A DNA stretch of 39,347 nucleotides from assembly GCA_021820965.1 (NCBI GenBank), contig JAKACZ010000046.1:1-39347 (forward strand). The letters run 5' to 3'. The notes beneath the pieces are model-generated. The model was not told where the DNA came from. It did not search any database and saw only the letters and a list, made by a program, of their open reading frames with translations. A program made the translations under genes and the position numbers. Below are positions 7,735-16,793 of this stretch, piece by piece (the stretch's first letter is position 1; every line of letters begins with the position of its first letter). This stretch comes from Bacillota bacterium. GTDB taxonomy: Bacteria > Bacillota > Sulfobacillia > Sulfobacillales > Sulfobacillaceae.

Positions 7735-8343
7735 GCACTAATGCGGGTCTTTTTCGCGCAGCGCATGCTTCAACTCCGTTCGATAAGACCGTAAGCCATC
7801 GAGTCGGGCGCTAAAAACCTGGACAATCGACAACAAATCATTGACCATTTCCTGTTCCGGTGACAGCGTTTCTTGATTCATCACAATGAGTTCCGTGCCG
7901 TGTCGAGCACAAGAATCTGCGAACCACCCGAAACCGAACCGGACGAGCCGGTCTTTATGGGCCACGATAACTGTCCGGACCCTGCCCACTTTGATGTCCT
8001 GGAATAGTTGATTGAAGCCCTGGCGGTGATAGTTCCGCTCCCGATGTCCTGAATCGTGTCGCTCGGAATGATCCCATGTTGCCGACAATATTGCTCCAAG
8101 GCGGCAATCTGCTTCAACAGATCAGTGCGTTGGTGGCGGGTGGACACCCGCGCATAGAGCACCACCCGTCCTTCGGGCTTCGTCACGATGCCGATGTACG
8201 CCAAGTACTGGCCCTGTGTGTAATACCGTCGGTTGGTGGGGGTTCGACAAGCTGGCAAGATCCCCTCGCGATCCCATCGTTGCAATGTCGCCACCGATTT
8301 GCCAATGAGCGCCAAACTGTTTGGGAGAGTACGTGGGTGCCAT
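7735..8343 (-). pseudogene. tnpA: IS607-type TnpA (MerR-HTH serine recombinase), frameshifted
   Basis: Read in three frames, the region gives a nearly complete IS607 TnpA, a serine recombinase with an N-terminal MerR-like helix-turn-helix. It begins YSPKQFGA in one frame (ATG 8343) and shifts near 8310. The second frame reads ALIGKSVATLQRWDREG, TPTNRRYY and LYARVST, which carries the catalytic serine. After a second shift near 8030 it reads NYHRQGFNQLF, AHKDRLVRFGF and a tail with VFSARLDGLRSYR. About two bases appear lost at the first break, and one or four at the second. No intact tnpB follows, so this is a dead element. Confidence 0.8.
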
Positions 8344-8538
8344 ACTGGTATTGTCTTACGTTTACATACATTGGTCAAAACTGATCATGTCCTCCCGACG
8401 ACAAGCACCGTTACCTAAGCATTTCGCAAGGCCGACAAAAGGTCAAGCGGGAAGGATTTTTTGCGGTGGTGGGCGAACCCTTCCCCGAGGAGATCACGTG
8501 GGGCTAGCCCCATTTGCCCTGCGCTGAGGAGGAATTCG

Positions 8539-8814
8539 ATGGCCTACGTGGCGTTTTTAAAAATCGTGGATGCTGCCAAAAATCAAGAAGCGCGTGCTGC
8601 CCACCTGCAGTACATCGGTGAGAGATATCGCGAAGACAAGGTATTAATGGCTGGCCCTTTCGGGGATCAAAGCGGCGGGATGGTTGTCTACCATAATGTT
8701 ACCGAAGAGGATGCGCGGCGGCTGGCCGAGTCCGACCCGGCGGTGACCTCGGGAGCTCGAACCCTGACATTGATTCCTTGGACGATCCTCGACTTTGATG
8801 CGACGTCCTCGTAA
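8539..8814 (+). CDS. YciI-like (YCII-related domain) protein
   Basis: This is a 91-residue protein with the YCII/EthD-like dimeric ferredoxin-fold pattern. HLQYIGERYREDKVLMAGPFGDQSG is broken up here as HLQYIGERYREDKVL, then MAGPFGDQ, then MVVYHNVTEEDARRLAESDP and a final strand with LTLIPWTILDF. YCII proteins are small enzymes or accessory proteins, often of unknown reaction, sometimes using a His-Asp pair. ATG 8539 follows GAGGAGG. The end overlaps the start of the glycerate kinase gene by 17 bp, so the two are probably co-translated. No specific function can be given. Confidence 0.75.
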   Translation: MAYVAFLKIVDAAKNQEARAAHLQYIGERYREDKVLMAGPFGDQSGGMVVYHNVTEEDARRLAESDPAVTSGARTLTLIPWTILDFDATSS

Positions 8815-9916
8815 GCTGCGGGTGCTCGTAGCCCCGGATTCGTTTAAGGGGGCTCTTGATCAAGTGGAGGCAGCCCAGGTAATCGCGGAGGGGCTTTCGC
8901 GCGGTTACGGGCCAGGTCTAGTGGCAGAGCTCTGCCCGCTGGCGGACGGTGGCGAAGGAAGCGCGCTTTTGATGACGTCCCGGGGCGGTGAGCGTCAGGC
9001 CGTCGAGGTGGTCGACGCTTACGGCCGCCCGCGCCAGGCACACTGGGTCCTGTATCACGATGTCGCATTGGTTGAGTCCTCCCAAGGATCGCCCTATTGC
9101 CCGCCGGAGGACCGCCCCAAACCTGTGTTGCAAACTAGCAGCCGGGGAACCGGCATGCTAATTCGGGCGGCTCTGGCTGATGAACGCGTACGCGAAGTGT
9201 GGGTAGGGCTGGGAGGTACGGGCAGCCTGGATGGAGGCATTGGGCTTTTGGGATCCTTGGGCGCGCATTTTCTCGATGCCGACGGGCGCGGGCTGGAACC
9301 GAGTCCGGCGTCGTGGGAGCAGGTCGTGCAAACCGCGTTACCTGTCTTGGCCAAGCCGCTGATCGGTCTGGCGGACGTACTGGTCCCGCTCACGGGGCCG
9401 GATGGCGCGGTACGGCGGTTTGGTCCGCAAAAAGGCCTGGCGGCCAAGGATGCGACCCATGCGGAGCGAGCTCTGGCGCGCTGGGCACAGGTGTGCGGTC
9501 CCCAATACGCGGAAACTCCCGGAGCGGGCGCCGCCGGGGGCATGGGATTTGCGCTCTTGTGCGCGGGCGCGGTGCTGCATTCGGGCGCGCAGTGGTGGGC
9601 GGAGTGGACGCGGTTAGAAGAGCGCGTCGAGGCGGCCGACCTGGTCGTGACAGCCGAAGGCCGCTTGGACGAGCAGTCGCTCTTGGGGAAGGTCGTGTCC
9701 ACGGTGTTGGCGGCGTCACAGCGGCAGCAAAAGCCGGTGGTGATATTGGCGGGTCAAGTCCCGCACAATTTATCGCCCTATTATCGCCGGGGCGTCTGGC
9801 TGGCGTTGCCGTTGGCCCCAGGACCGATATCTCTACCGGACGCGTTATCAAAGACCCAGGATCGGCTAGAGGCTGTGAGTGAGACGGTGGGCCGGATGCT
9901 TCGGCGGCCGTTCTAA
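8798..9916 (+). CDS. glxK: Glycerate kinase (GarK/GlxK family)
   Basis: Glycerate kinase phosphorylates D-glycerate with ATP; most bacterial members of this family give 2-phosphoglycerate, which enters glycolysis. The 372-residue product has the family hallmarks: LVAPDSFKGALDQVEAA at the N-terminus, CPLADGGEGS, GLGGTGSLDGGIGLLGSLG in the middle (residues ~135-153), and TAEGRLDEQSLLGK near residue 285. Length fits the family. The ATG at 8798 lies inside the end of the YciI-like gene. The next gene downstream, after ~500 bp, is a glycolate/lactate-type dehydrogenase, so a role in glycolate-glyoxylate-glycerate use is plausible. No glyoxylate carboligase or tartronate semialdehyde reductase gene is present here. 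Confidence 0.92.
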   Translation: MRRPRKLRVLVAPDSFKGALDQVEAAQVIAEGLSRGYGPGLVAELCPLADGGEGSALLMTSRGGERQAVEVVDAYGRPRQAHWVLYHDVALVESSQGSPYCPPEDRPKPVLQTSSRGTGMLIRAALADERVREVWVGLGGTGSLDGGIGLLGSLGAHFLDADGRGLEPSPASWEQVVQTALPVLAKPLIGLADVLVPLTGPDGAVRRFGPQKGLAAKDATHAERALARWAQVCGPQYAETPGAGAAGGMGFALLCAGAVLHSGAQWWAEWTRLEERVEAADLVVTAEGRLDEQSLLGKVVSTVLAASQRQQKPVVILAGQVPHNLSPYYRRGVWLALPLAPGPISLPDALSKTQDRLEAVSETVGRMLRRPF

Positions 9917-10432
9917 AGGGGTGCCGCTAAGAAGCGGTGGCATGGGTGACTGTCACCAATAGCGGCGAACGCCCAAATTAGGTCACCGAACCCTATGAGG
10001 AAACTCCTGTTAGGGTTGGTATGGTCGATGATATCAAAGCAGGTGAGGCGGCCGCTCGGTATCCGTCCGAGCGATCGCGGGGTGTGGCATTGTCGGTGTC
10101 GTCCGCGTTGGGCTAGTCCGGAATATCTTGAACATGCCCGGCGCGACTAATGGTGTTGTTTTGCATTGCGACGTTGGACGGCCCCCGCGCGAGTGATGAG
10201 GTTGGCGGCCGCCTCGGGCATATGCCCTATTTATCGGGCCGACGGATTTGGCCATGACCTCGGGTTCGCGCCTCGCGGCAGTGATTAACTCGAGAGGTGA
10301 TAGAGGAGGCGCCCCATTTTGCAGGGGGAGTCTTCGTAGAGGAATCGGATCGTCGAGTTCGACTGAACGCGGGCGGCTGGTCGATGGTGACCCGGGTTCG
10401 ACCCTACGATACGAAATGGAGGTGATGGTGAA
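9917..10432. other. 516-bp intergenic region with inverted repeats
   Basis: I see no convincing gene. There are three inverted repeats near the left end. CCGCT-AAGA-AGCGG lies just after the glycerate kinase stop. GGTGAC-T-GTCACC is at 9945-9957. AACCCTA...TAGGGTT is at 9989-10017, with a small inner GAG/CTC stem. None is followed by a T-run, so they are more likely regulator sites or RNA hairpins than intrinsic terminators. The right half ends in the strong GGAGGTGA ribosome binding site of the next gene. Confidence 0.5.
9945..9957. promoter_or_regulatory. Perfect 13-bp inverted repeat, possible operator
   Basis: GGTGACTGTCACC is a perfect palindrome with a one-base centre, and GGTCACC recurs at 9981-9987. 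It lies between glycerate kinase and the GlcDE-type dehydrogenase, where a regulator of glycolate use could bind. The role is inferred. Confidence 0.3.
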
Positions 10433-12940
10433 GTGCCTAGTTATCAGCTCGCTCAAACTATGGATCGAAGCGAGTGGTTGAAGCGCTATCCTCGTTTAAC
10501 CCAGCATCAGGTGAAGATGGTGGCTCAATCGCTAAAGGAGGCGCTCGGAGAGAACGTCGTAATTGACGATCGGGATCAATTGCTGGCATACAGCTACGAT
10601 GCCACTGGTGAGCGCCATTGGCCCGATATGGCGGTATTGCCGCGTACCACGGATGAGGTCAGCCGGGCGCTTAGCCTGGCCCATCGGTATCGTGTGCCGG
10701 TCGTGGGCCGAGGTGCTTCGACCAATCTTAGCGGAGGGACGACCCCCCTGGTTGGCGGGCTAGTCGTGTCGTTTGCCCGCATGAATCGCATTGTCGACAT
10801 TGACACCGTCAAGCGTTTGGTCCGCGTGGAGCCCGGGGTGGTTAATGCCGATCTAGCCGAAGCGCTTCGCAAGCGGGGCTATTTCTATCCCCCCGATCCC
10901 TCGAGCCATCGCATCTCCACCATCGGCGGCAATATTGCGGAAAACGCCGGCGGCCCCCACTGCGTCAAATACGGTGTCACCACGCATCACGTGCGGGCGT
11001 TGGAAGTCGTGTTGAGCGACGGACGTGTCGTGAACCTGGGCGAGATTGGGGCGACCGATGCAGGGCTCGACATTGCCAGCCTGGTGATTGGGTCGGAGGG
11101 AACGCTGGCGCTGGTGACGCAGGCAGTATTGGCGATTCGCCCGCTACCCGCCCGGACCAGCACCGTACTGATAAGCTTTAAAGCGCTAAAAGATGCGGTT
11201 ACAACGGTTTCCCAGATTGTCGCCAATCGGCTTAATCCGGCTGCTCTGGAGTTGATGGATAAGGAGTCGATTCGCGTCGTCGAATCTTTTGTGCATGCGG
11301 GCTATCCTCTCGATGCCGAAGCGGTGTTGCTGGTCGAGTTGGACGGTACCGACGCCGAGGTGGAGAGTGGTATTCACGGGCTGCGGGCGATTTCGGAGCG
11401 TCAGGGGAGTTTGTCATTTCAAGTGGCCGAAAGCGAAGAACGTGCCCAAGAGTTTTGGCGCGGGCGACGGGCACACTATGGCGCAACAGCCCGGCTGGCG
11501 CCCCATCTCTGGGTCCAGGACGTCACCGTGCCGCGGCCAAAACTCGTCGAAATGATTGAGCGGGTGATGTCTATCGCACAGGAACAACGCCTACTCATCG
11601 TAACCGCGGCGCATGCCGGCGACGGCAATCTTCACCCGAACATTCCTTACGATCCGCTGGATCCGGACCAGATTCGGCGCCTGAGAGCCGCCGACGATGC
11701 GATATTGCGTGCCTGCGTGGAAATGGGTGGTTCGATTACCGGGGAACACGGGGTCGGCATAGATAAGGCAGAGCATTTGCCGCTCATGTATTCGCCCTGG
11801 GAACTTGAGGCCATGGCCGAGGTTAAGGCGGCATTTGATCCGGACCAGGTGCTTAATCCGCTAAAGGCGCTCTGGCCGGCCGGCGAAATCTCCCCGGCGC
11901 CGCCTGTATCGCGTCCCATCCCGCATTTACCCGCGTCGACAGGCGAGGTTCAGGAGATTATGCGGTGGTCGGCGTCCCAGTCGGACCCGCTATCGATTCG
12001 CGGCTCCGGCCGCAGAACTACAGGGGGACCGCCGACTCAGCGGATCTTGTCGCTGGCGCAGTTGGATCAGGTGCACGATCTGGATCTCGACAATCTTTCG
12101 GTAGAGGTAGGGGCAGGCATGGTGGCCGGCGCCCTATCCCGCCTGTTGGAGCGACACGGCTTGGACGTTCCGGGTATCGAGCCCTTTATGGACGACACCG
12201 TGGGCGGTTTGGTGGCGGCTAATGCGCCTTACTGGCGCCACAGTTCCGGTCACGGCTGGCGGGATATGGTCTTAGCTGCGGAATGGGTGGACATGCGCGG
12301 GCGCCTCTTGCGGTTTGGGCGTAAAACGATGAAGAACGTAGCGGGATATGATCTAGCCAAACTGGTGGTCGGATCGCGAGGCCGCATTGGAGCCCTTACC
12401 AGGGTTACATTGCGTTTGTTGCCCCGGGAAGAGCCGTTAACAATTGCTCAAAGCGCACCGATGCCCGCGACTCAAGCGCTGATGGCGGCGAACCGCGTGT
12501 TATCCCGGCCGGACCATCCCGACGGCATTTTACTGGTGCGGCGGCCCAGCCAAACCAACGTCGAGGTGTGGTGTGTCGGGCGACTGACGCATCGCGAACT
12601 CAAAACCAAGCTAGCGCAAGACTTGGGCGGCACATCAGTCGTGTTTGAGGATGGACGCGATGCCTGGCTTCGACTGGAAACCGATCGTCTGCACCGTGTC
12701 TATCAAGCGATTTCCTCCGGGATGTACCGAGCCGGGCGGATACCGGTGGCCGCTGAGGATTGGCTAGCGGTCTTTGCCGACGCCGTGGGCTCAGCAGTAC
12801 ACCTTTGCCCGGATGGGGGCTGGTATGAGATGATGGGACCGGACGCCCGCAACCCCTGGCCAAGAACATCCGACCAGGAACTTGAACGTCTGCGCGAACG
12901 GGTGGCCAGAGTCTTTGACCCGGAACAGCTGTTGCACTAA
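10433..12940 (+). CDS. Fused GlcD-GlcE FAD-linked glycolate/D-lactate-type dehydrogenase
   Basis: The 835-residue protein joins two FAD-linked oxidase modules. Residues ~1-485 are GlcD-like: the FAD-binding segment VVGRGASTNLSGGTTP (~90-105), IGGNIAENAGGPHCVKYGV, then HAGDGNLHPNI and GGSITGEHGVGIDK in the C-terminal cap domain. After a proline-rich linker, residues ~505-835 are GlcE-like: LSIRGSGRRT, VEVGAGMVAG, DTVGGLVAANAP, KNVAGYDLAKLVVGSRG. In E. coli, GlcD, GlcE and the iron-sulfur subunit GlcF are separate and oxidise glycolate to glyoxylate. No GlcF gene is adjacent. The start is GTG 10433 after GGAGGTGA; ATG 10460 is an alternative. The substrate could also be D-lactate or another 2-hydroxyacid. 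Confidence 0.88.
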   Translation: MPSYQLAQTMDRSEWLKRYPRLTQHQVKMVAQSLKEALGENVVIDDRDQLLAYSYDATGERHWPDMAVLPRTTDEVSRALSLAHRYRVPVVGRGASTNLSGGTTPLVGGLVVSFARMNRIVDIDTVKRLVRVEPGVVNADLAEALRKRGYFYPPDPSSHRISTIGGNIAENAGGPHCVKYGVTTHHVRALEVVLSDGRVVNLGEIGATDAGLDIASLVIGSEGTLALVTQAVLAIRPLPARTSTVLISFKALKDAVTTVSQIVANRLNPAALELMDKESIRVVESFVHAGYPLDAEAVLLVELDGTDAEVESGIHGLRAISERQGSLSFQVAESEERAQEFWRGRRAHYGATARLAPHLWVQDVTVPRPKLVEMIERVMSIAQEQRLLIVTAAHAGDGNLHPNIPYDPLDPDQIRRLRAADDAILRACVEMGGSITGEHGVGIDKAEHLPLMYSPWELEAMAEVKAAFDPDQVLNPLKALWPAGEISPAPPVSRPIPHLPASTGEVQEIMRWSASQSDPLSIRGSGRRTTGGPPTQRILSLAQLDQVHDLDLDNLSVEVGAGMVAGALSRLLERHGLDVPGIEPFMDDTVGGLVAANAPYWRHSSGHGWRDMVLAAEWVDMRGRLLRFGRKTMKNVAGYDLAKLVVGSRGRIGALTRVTLRLLPREEPLTIAQSAPMPATQALMAANRVLSRPDHPDGILLVRRPSQTNVEVWCVGRLTHRELKTKLAQDLGGTSVVFEDGRDAWLRLETDRLHRVYQAISSGMYRAGRIPVAAEDWLAVFADAVGSAVHLCPDGGWYEMMGPDARNPWPRTSDQELERLRERVARVFDPEQLLH

Positions 12941-12960
12941 CGGGTTGGAGGGGGAGCAGA

Positions 12961-13686
12961 ATGAATTTGGGGCTAGCCAACAGAACATACCTGGTCATGG
13001 CAGCCAGCCGGGGGCTGGGACGGGCGGTAGCGGACGCCCTTCGCCAAGAGGGAGCACGGGTGGTCACAACGAGCCGCAATCCAGGGGAGAATGCAGTATT
13101 GGACACCGGCGATCCGGCCTCACGGGCCGCGTTTTTGCAGGCGGTGGAACAAGAGCAGTTTCATGGCCTCTTTGTCAATACCGGAGGTCCACCCTATGGG
13201 GACGTATTGGAACTGGATGACGAGACCTGGCTTAGGGCGTTTCAACAGATTTTACTCGGCCCGGTTAGTCTGATTCGCCGTCTGGTGCCGCAAATGCCGC
13301 CCGGCAGCGCGATTTTACTCAATGCCTCAAGCTCCATTAGTCAACCGATCCCTCATCTGGCCCTGTCCAATGTTCTGCGGACGGGACTCCACGCGCTAGT
13401 CAAAACCTTGGTTGATGAATTGGGCCCTTTAGGCATTCGCATCAACCTAATCGTGCCCGGCCGCATTGATACCGATCGTGTCCGGGCGCTGGATCAGAAC
13501 GTGGCAGAGCGCATTGGCATGACGGCCGACCGGATCCGCGGTCAGTCGGAGGAAAGAATTCCGCTGGGCCGCTATGGACATCCCGAAGAATTTGGGCGTC
13601 TGGCCGCATTCTTGCTGTCTCCGGCCGCATCATACCTGAACGGTTCCGCCTATTTTGTGGACGGCGGCCTGAGCCGAAGCTTATGA
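12961..13686 (+). CDS. SDR-family oxidoreductase, FabG-like
   Basis: This is a 241-residue short-chain dehydrogenase/reductase. The nucleotide-binding loop is AASRGLGRAVADAL (residues 14-27), followed by FVNTGGPPYGDV, ILLNASSSI with the usual serine, INLIVPGRIDTDRV and a C-terminal YFVDGG. The catalytic YxxxK is not present in standard form: the segment reads ALSNVLRTGLHALVK, as in the beta-ketoacyl-reductase-3-like subgroup that has SNxxR instead. It may be a reductase with a changed mechanism or may lack classic activity. ATG 12961 follows GGAGGGGGAGC, 20 bp after the GlcDE-like gene, so they are probably co-transcribed. The substrate is unknown. Confidence 0.82.
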   Translation: MNLGLANRTYLVMAASRGLGRAVADALRQEGARVVTTSRNPGENAVLDTGDPASRAAFLQAVEQEQFHGLFVNTGGPPYGDVLELDDETWLRAFQQILLGPVSLIRRLVPQMPPGSAILLNASSSISQPIPHLALSNVLRTGLHALVKTLVDELGPLGIRINLIVPGRIDTDRVRALDQNVAERIGMTADRIRGQSEERIPLGRYGHPEEFGRLAAFLLSPAASYLNGSAYFVDGGLSRSL

Positions 13687-13822
13687 AAGGGCAGTTGTGT
13701 GGTTGTTGGGTCGGCAGGCGGCGCCGCCTTTGACCCGCTAATTATTCACGGGCACATGGTCGCGAGATTGCGTGTGGTCAGACTTGTCGCCGGTGCATGG
13801 CAAAGACGCGGGAGGGATGCAG

Positions 13823-15007
13823 ATGACCGAGTATGCGTACGTCGTTGTTGGTGCCGGTATGGCTTGTGATGCCGCGATTGCCGGAATCCGGCGCCGCGAT
13901 CGCACCGGGTCGATTTTAGTCGTCGGTGAGGAGCCATTTCCGCCGTATCAGCGGCCGCCATTGTCAAAGCAGCTCTGGGTCGATATGCGCTTGGAGACTG
14001 TATTTTTGGGTTCCTGGACGCGCTATTCAGATGTGAAATTGGCGCTGGGCACACGGGTAAGCCGCATTGACAGGGCTAACCGGCAGATTGAGACTGATGA
14101 CGGACGGCGATTCGGCTACGGCAAACTGCTTTTGGCTACCGGGGCGAGGCCTCGAACTCTGGCGGGTGATACCGCCGGTGCATATTACGTGGGTTCACTC
14201 GCTGAACATATCCGGCTGATGAAGGCGCTGGCCGAGACACGGACGGTCTTAGTCGTCGGCGGTGGATTTATTGGGGCCGAAATGGCGGCGGTATTGTCGA
14301 TGGCGGGCCACCGGGTGACCTGGACGATGATCGAGCCTCATCCGTTTGCGGGATTCTTTCCCGACGATTTAGCCGGGCACGTGACCGACGCATACCGCGC
14401 TCATGGTGTCATCATAGTGCCAAGCGGCGAGGTCACCGGCGTGGAAAGCTTTGCAAGCGGGATTCGCGCCGTGATGAAATCAGGTCCGTCTCTGGAGGCG
14501 GATTTGGCCGTTGTCGGCGTCGGTGTTCGTCCCATGGACGAGCTCGCACAAGCGGCAGATCTTGAAGTTGACGGCGGCATTGTAGTGAATGACTATCTGC
14601 GTACCAGCGATGAGCATATTTGGGCGGCCGGCGACGTGGCCGTAATGGCGCCGGAAAAGCAGCCGATGTGGCACGAGGATCACGCAGTTACCCAGGGCCG
14701 GCTGGCCGGGGAAAACCTCGCCGGCGCATCGAAGCCGTACACGCATCGCCCGTTTTATTACTCGGATCTGTACCAGTTTGGCTATGAAGCTATTGGAAAT
14801 TGTCGCACCTCCCACCATGACATCGTGGAGGATTGGGTGACACCGGGGGAAGAGGGCGTGGTCTATTATTTGGATGGCGGCCATGTCGTGGGCGTGCTCA
14901 ATTGGAACGTATGGAACGGAGTTCAAAAGGCGGAGACGTTGATGGACAGCGGTCGCCGCTACACGGCAGCGGAGTTGGTTGGCCAGATACGAAACGCCGT
15001 CGAGTAG
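13823..15007 (+). CDS. FAD-dependent NAD(P)H oxidoreductase (ferredoxin reductase / AIF-like)
   Basis: This is a 394-residue pyridine nucleotide-disulfide-type reductase. The FAD site is VVVGAGMACDAA at the N-terminus. The region FPPYQRPPLSKQLW is typical of BphA4/AIF-like ferredoxin reductases. An NAD(P)H-binding motif VVGGGFIGAEMA lies near residue 150, and the second FAD motif DEHIWAAGDVAV near residue 265. The C-terminal ~90 residues are the reductase dimerisation domain with PFYYSDLYQFGYEAIG. There is no redox-active CxxxxC, so it is not a disulfide reductase. ATG 13823 has GGGAGGG seven bases upstream; ATG 13817 and an upstream 13772 start are less likely. No ferredoxin partner is encoded next to it. 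Confidence 0.85.
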   Translation: MTEYAYVVVGAGMACDAAIAGIRRRDRTGSILVVGEEPFPPYQRPPLSKQLWVDMRLETVFLGSWTRYSDVKLALGTRVSRIDRANRQIETDDGRRFGYGKLLLATGARPRTLAGDTAGAYYVGSLAEHIRLMKALAETRTVLVVGGGFIGAEMAAVLSMAGHRVTWTMIEPHPFAGFFPDDLAGHVTDAYRAHGVIIVPSGEVTGVESFASGIRAVMKSGPSLEADLAVVGVGVRPMDELAQAADLEVDGGIVVNDYLRTSDEHIWAAGDVAVMAPEKQPMWHEDHAVTQGRLAGENLAGASKPYTHRPFYYSDLYQFGYEAIGNCRTSHHDIVEDWVTPGEEGVVYYLDGGHVVGVLNWNVWNGVQKAETLMDSGRRYTAAELVGQIRNAVE

Positions 15008-15078
15008 GGGCAGGAAAATCCTTGCGTTGCCACGAAATATCGGGATTTTTCGCGACAGCTGCGGTATTGTAGAAGCAG

Positions 15079-15093
15079 GCCCGGGATCCGGGC
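15079..15093. promoter_or_regulatory. Inverted repeat in the ald leader
   Basis: GCCCGG-GAT-CCGGGC lies 27 bp upstream of the alanine dehydrogenase start. It could be a protein-binding site or an mRNA hairpin that affects translation. Nothing else supports a role. Confidence 0.3.
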
Positions 15094-15119
15094 AATTTTC
15101 GTGAGAGAGGGTCAGATAG

Positions 15120-16238
15120 ATGGTTATCGGTGTGCCCAAGGAGATCAAGACCGATGAGAATCGGGTGGCGCTCACGCCAGCCGGTGTGTTAGCACTGACG
15201 CGAGATGGCCACCGCGTGTTGGTTGAATCCGGGGCCGGTGAAGGCAGCGGTTTTTCCGACGACCAGTATCGGAGTTCTGGAGCCTCGGTCATAGAGTCGG
15301 CGGCGGAAGTCTGGACACAGGCACAAATGATTATCAAGGTCAAAGAGCCCTTGGTCGAAGAATATCGCTACTTTCGGTCCGACCTGCTGCTATTTACGTA
15401 TTTGCATCTAGCGCCCGAACGCGAGCTGACTGAGGCGCTGTTAGAATCCGGCATTATCGCCGTCGCGTACGAGACGGTGCAGACCTCCGACCGTGCGCTG
15501 CCGCTATTGACGCCGATGAGTGAAGTGGCCGGACGCATGGCCACCCAAATTGGCGCGCAGTTTTTGGAAAAGGCCTATGGTGGCCGCGGCATTTTGCTGG
15601 GAGGTGTTCCCGGAGTGCTTCCCGGCCGAGTTGTTGTCATTGGCGGAGGCATCGTCGGCACCAATGCGGCACGTATTGCGCTGGGACTTGGCGCCGAGGT
15701 GACCATTGTCGACATTAACGCCGAGCGGCTGCGCCAGCTGGATGATCAATTCCACGGGCACATCCAGACCTTGATGTCGAACGAATATAACATTGGGGAG
15801 GCTGTGGCGAATGCGGACTTGTTGGTGGGAGCCGTCTTAATTCCAGGAGCGCGCGCGCCCCATCTTGTGACCGAAGACATGGTCCGGAACATGCCCAAGG
15901 GTTCCGTGATTGTTGATGTGGCCATCGACCAGGGCGGCTCAATTGCCACCATCGACCGCGTCACCACGCATTCCCACCCCACTTATGAGAAATATGGGGT
16001 GATTCACTATGCCGTGGCCAATATGCCGGGGGCGGTGGCCCGCACCTCGACTCTAGCCTTGACCAACGTTACCTTGCCGTACGCGCGCATGCTGGCGAAC
16101 AGAGGACCCGAAGAAGCGCTCCGGCGCGACCCCGCATTAGCGAGAGGGTTAAACATCTACAAGGGCCGGGTGACCTTTCCGGCGGTAGCTGAGGCTCACG
16201 GCATGACGTACACAGACGTGGCCACAGTTCTGGCCTGA
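15120..16238 (+). CDS. ald: Alanine dehydrogenase
   Basis: Alanine dehydrogenase reversibly converts L-alanine, water and NAD+ to pyruvate, ammonium and NADH. The 372-residue product matches the family along its length: [20 protein letters not shown] at the start, the substrate-binding Lys75 in IKVKEP and the catalytic His96 in YLHLAPE. The NAD-binding motif is [14 protein letters not shown] (172-185) and the acid residue of VAIDQGG is Asp271. ATG 15120 follows GAGAGAGGG. In spore-formers the enzyme serves alanine catabolism and helps in sporulation and germination. It is a single transcription unit with its own terminator. Confidence 0.95.
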   Translation: MVIGVPKEIKTDENRVALTPAGVLALTRDGHRVLVESGAGEGSGFSDDQYRSSGASVIESAAEVWTQAQMIIKVKEPLVEEYRYFRSDLLLFTYLHLAPERELTEALLESGIIAVAYETVQTSDRALPLLTPMSEVAGRMATQIGAQFLEKAYGGRGILLGGVPGVLPGRVVVIGGGIVGTNAARIALGLGAEVTIVDINAERLRQLDDQFHGHIQTLMSNEYNIGEAVANADLLVGAVLIPGARAPHLVTEDMVRNMPKGSVIVDVAIDQGGSIATIDRVTTHSHPTYEKYGVIHYAVANMPGAVARTSTLALTNVTLPYARMLANRGPEEALRRDPALARGLNIYKGRVTFPAVAEAHGMTYTDVATVLA

Positions 16239-16254
16239 GCGGATATATCTGCTG

Positions 16255-16285
16255 AAGCCCTTCCGGCACTTTGGAAGGGCTTTTT
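16255..16285 (+). terminator. Rho-independent terminator of ald
   Basis: A perfect 10-bp stem AAGCCCTTCC/GGAAGGGCTT with an 8-base loop is followed by a T-run. It lies 17 bp after the ald stop. Confidence 0.93.
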
Positions 16286-16412
16286 GGTTGGGGATTATCA
16301 TGCTCTCGGGCTCCAGTCGCCGTGCGCCCACGATGAAGTCGCCCGTGCATCTGTCTCAAGCATCTCTTGGTCAGCTAGCGACGCACGGCCGTTATGGACG
16401 GCAACTAGTGCG

Positions 16413-16459
16413 TAAAAAATAACTGCCGACGACGGCACCCACGGCTAGGACGTCGGCAG
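16413..16459 (-). terminator. Orphan minus-strand terminator-like hairpin
   Basis: Read on the minus strand, CTGCCGACG...CGTCGGCAG forms a 9-bp perfect stem with a 19-base loop, followed by TTATTTTTTA. That is the form of an intrinsic terminator. No recognised minus-strand gene lies upstream of it. An 86-codon open frame ends inside the hairpin (16705-16445) but has no family resemblance I can see. Confidence 0.5.
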
Positions 16460-16793
16460 CAATGGCCGGTGAAGGGCAAGCCATTGGGAAAAGGTCCCAA
16501 TGCTGTGAAATACGTGCCACGGCGATAACCCGGGGATGAACTCGCGGCCACCTAACTTCCGTGGTCTGAGTGGGCGTTTCTGAAGCCACTCCGGGAAGCG
16601 CTGGCCTGCCAGAATGCCCCGCGGCCAGGGGCTTCCTGCGTCTTTCGTGAATCTCCCCGGCATGCCGTCGAACCGCTTCGCCCTCATTTTCGACCAGCGC
16701 CGCAATGGTGTCGGGATTCGCGAGGAGTTCGCCTAAAACAGGTAAGTCCCGCGACGACCGTATGTTCCTGGCAACTATTTCACTCGAAAGTGC

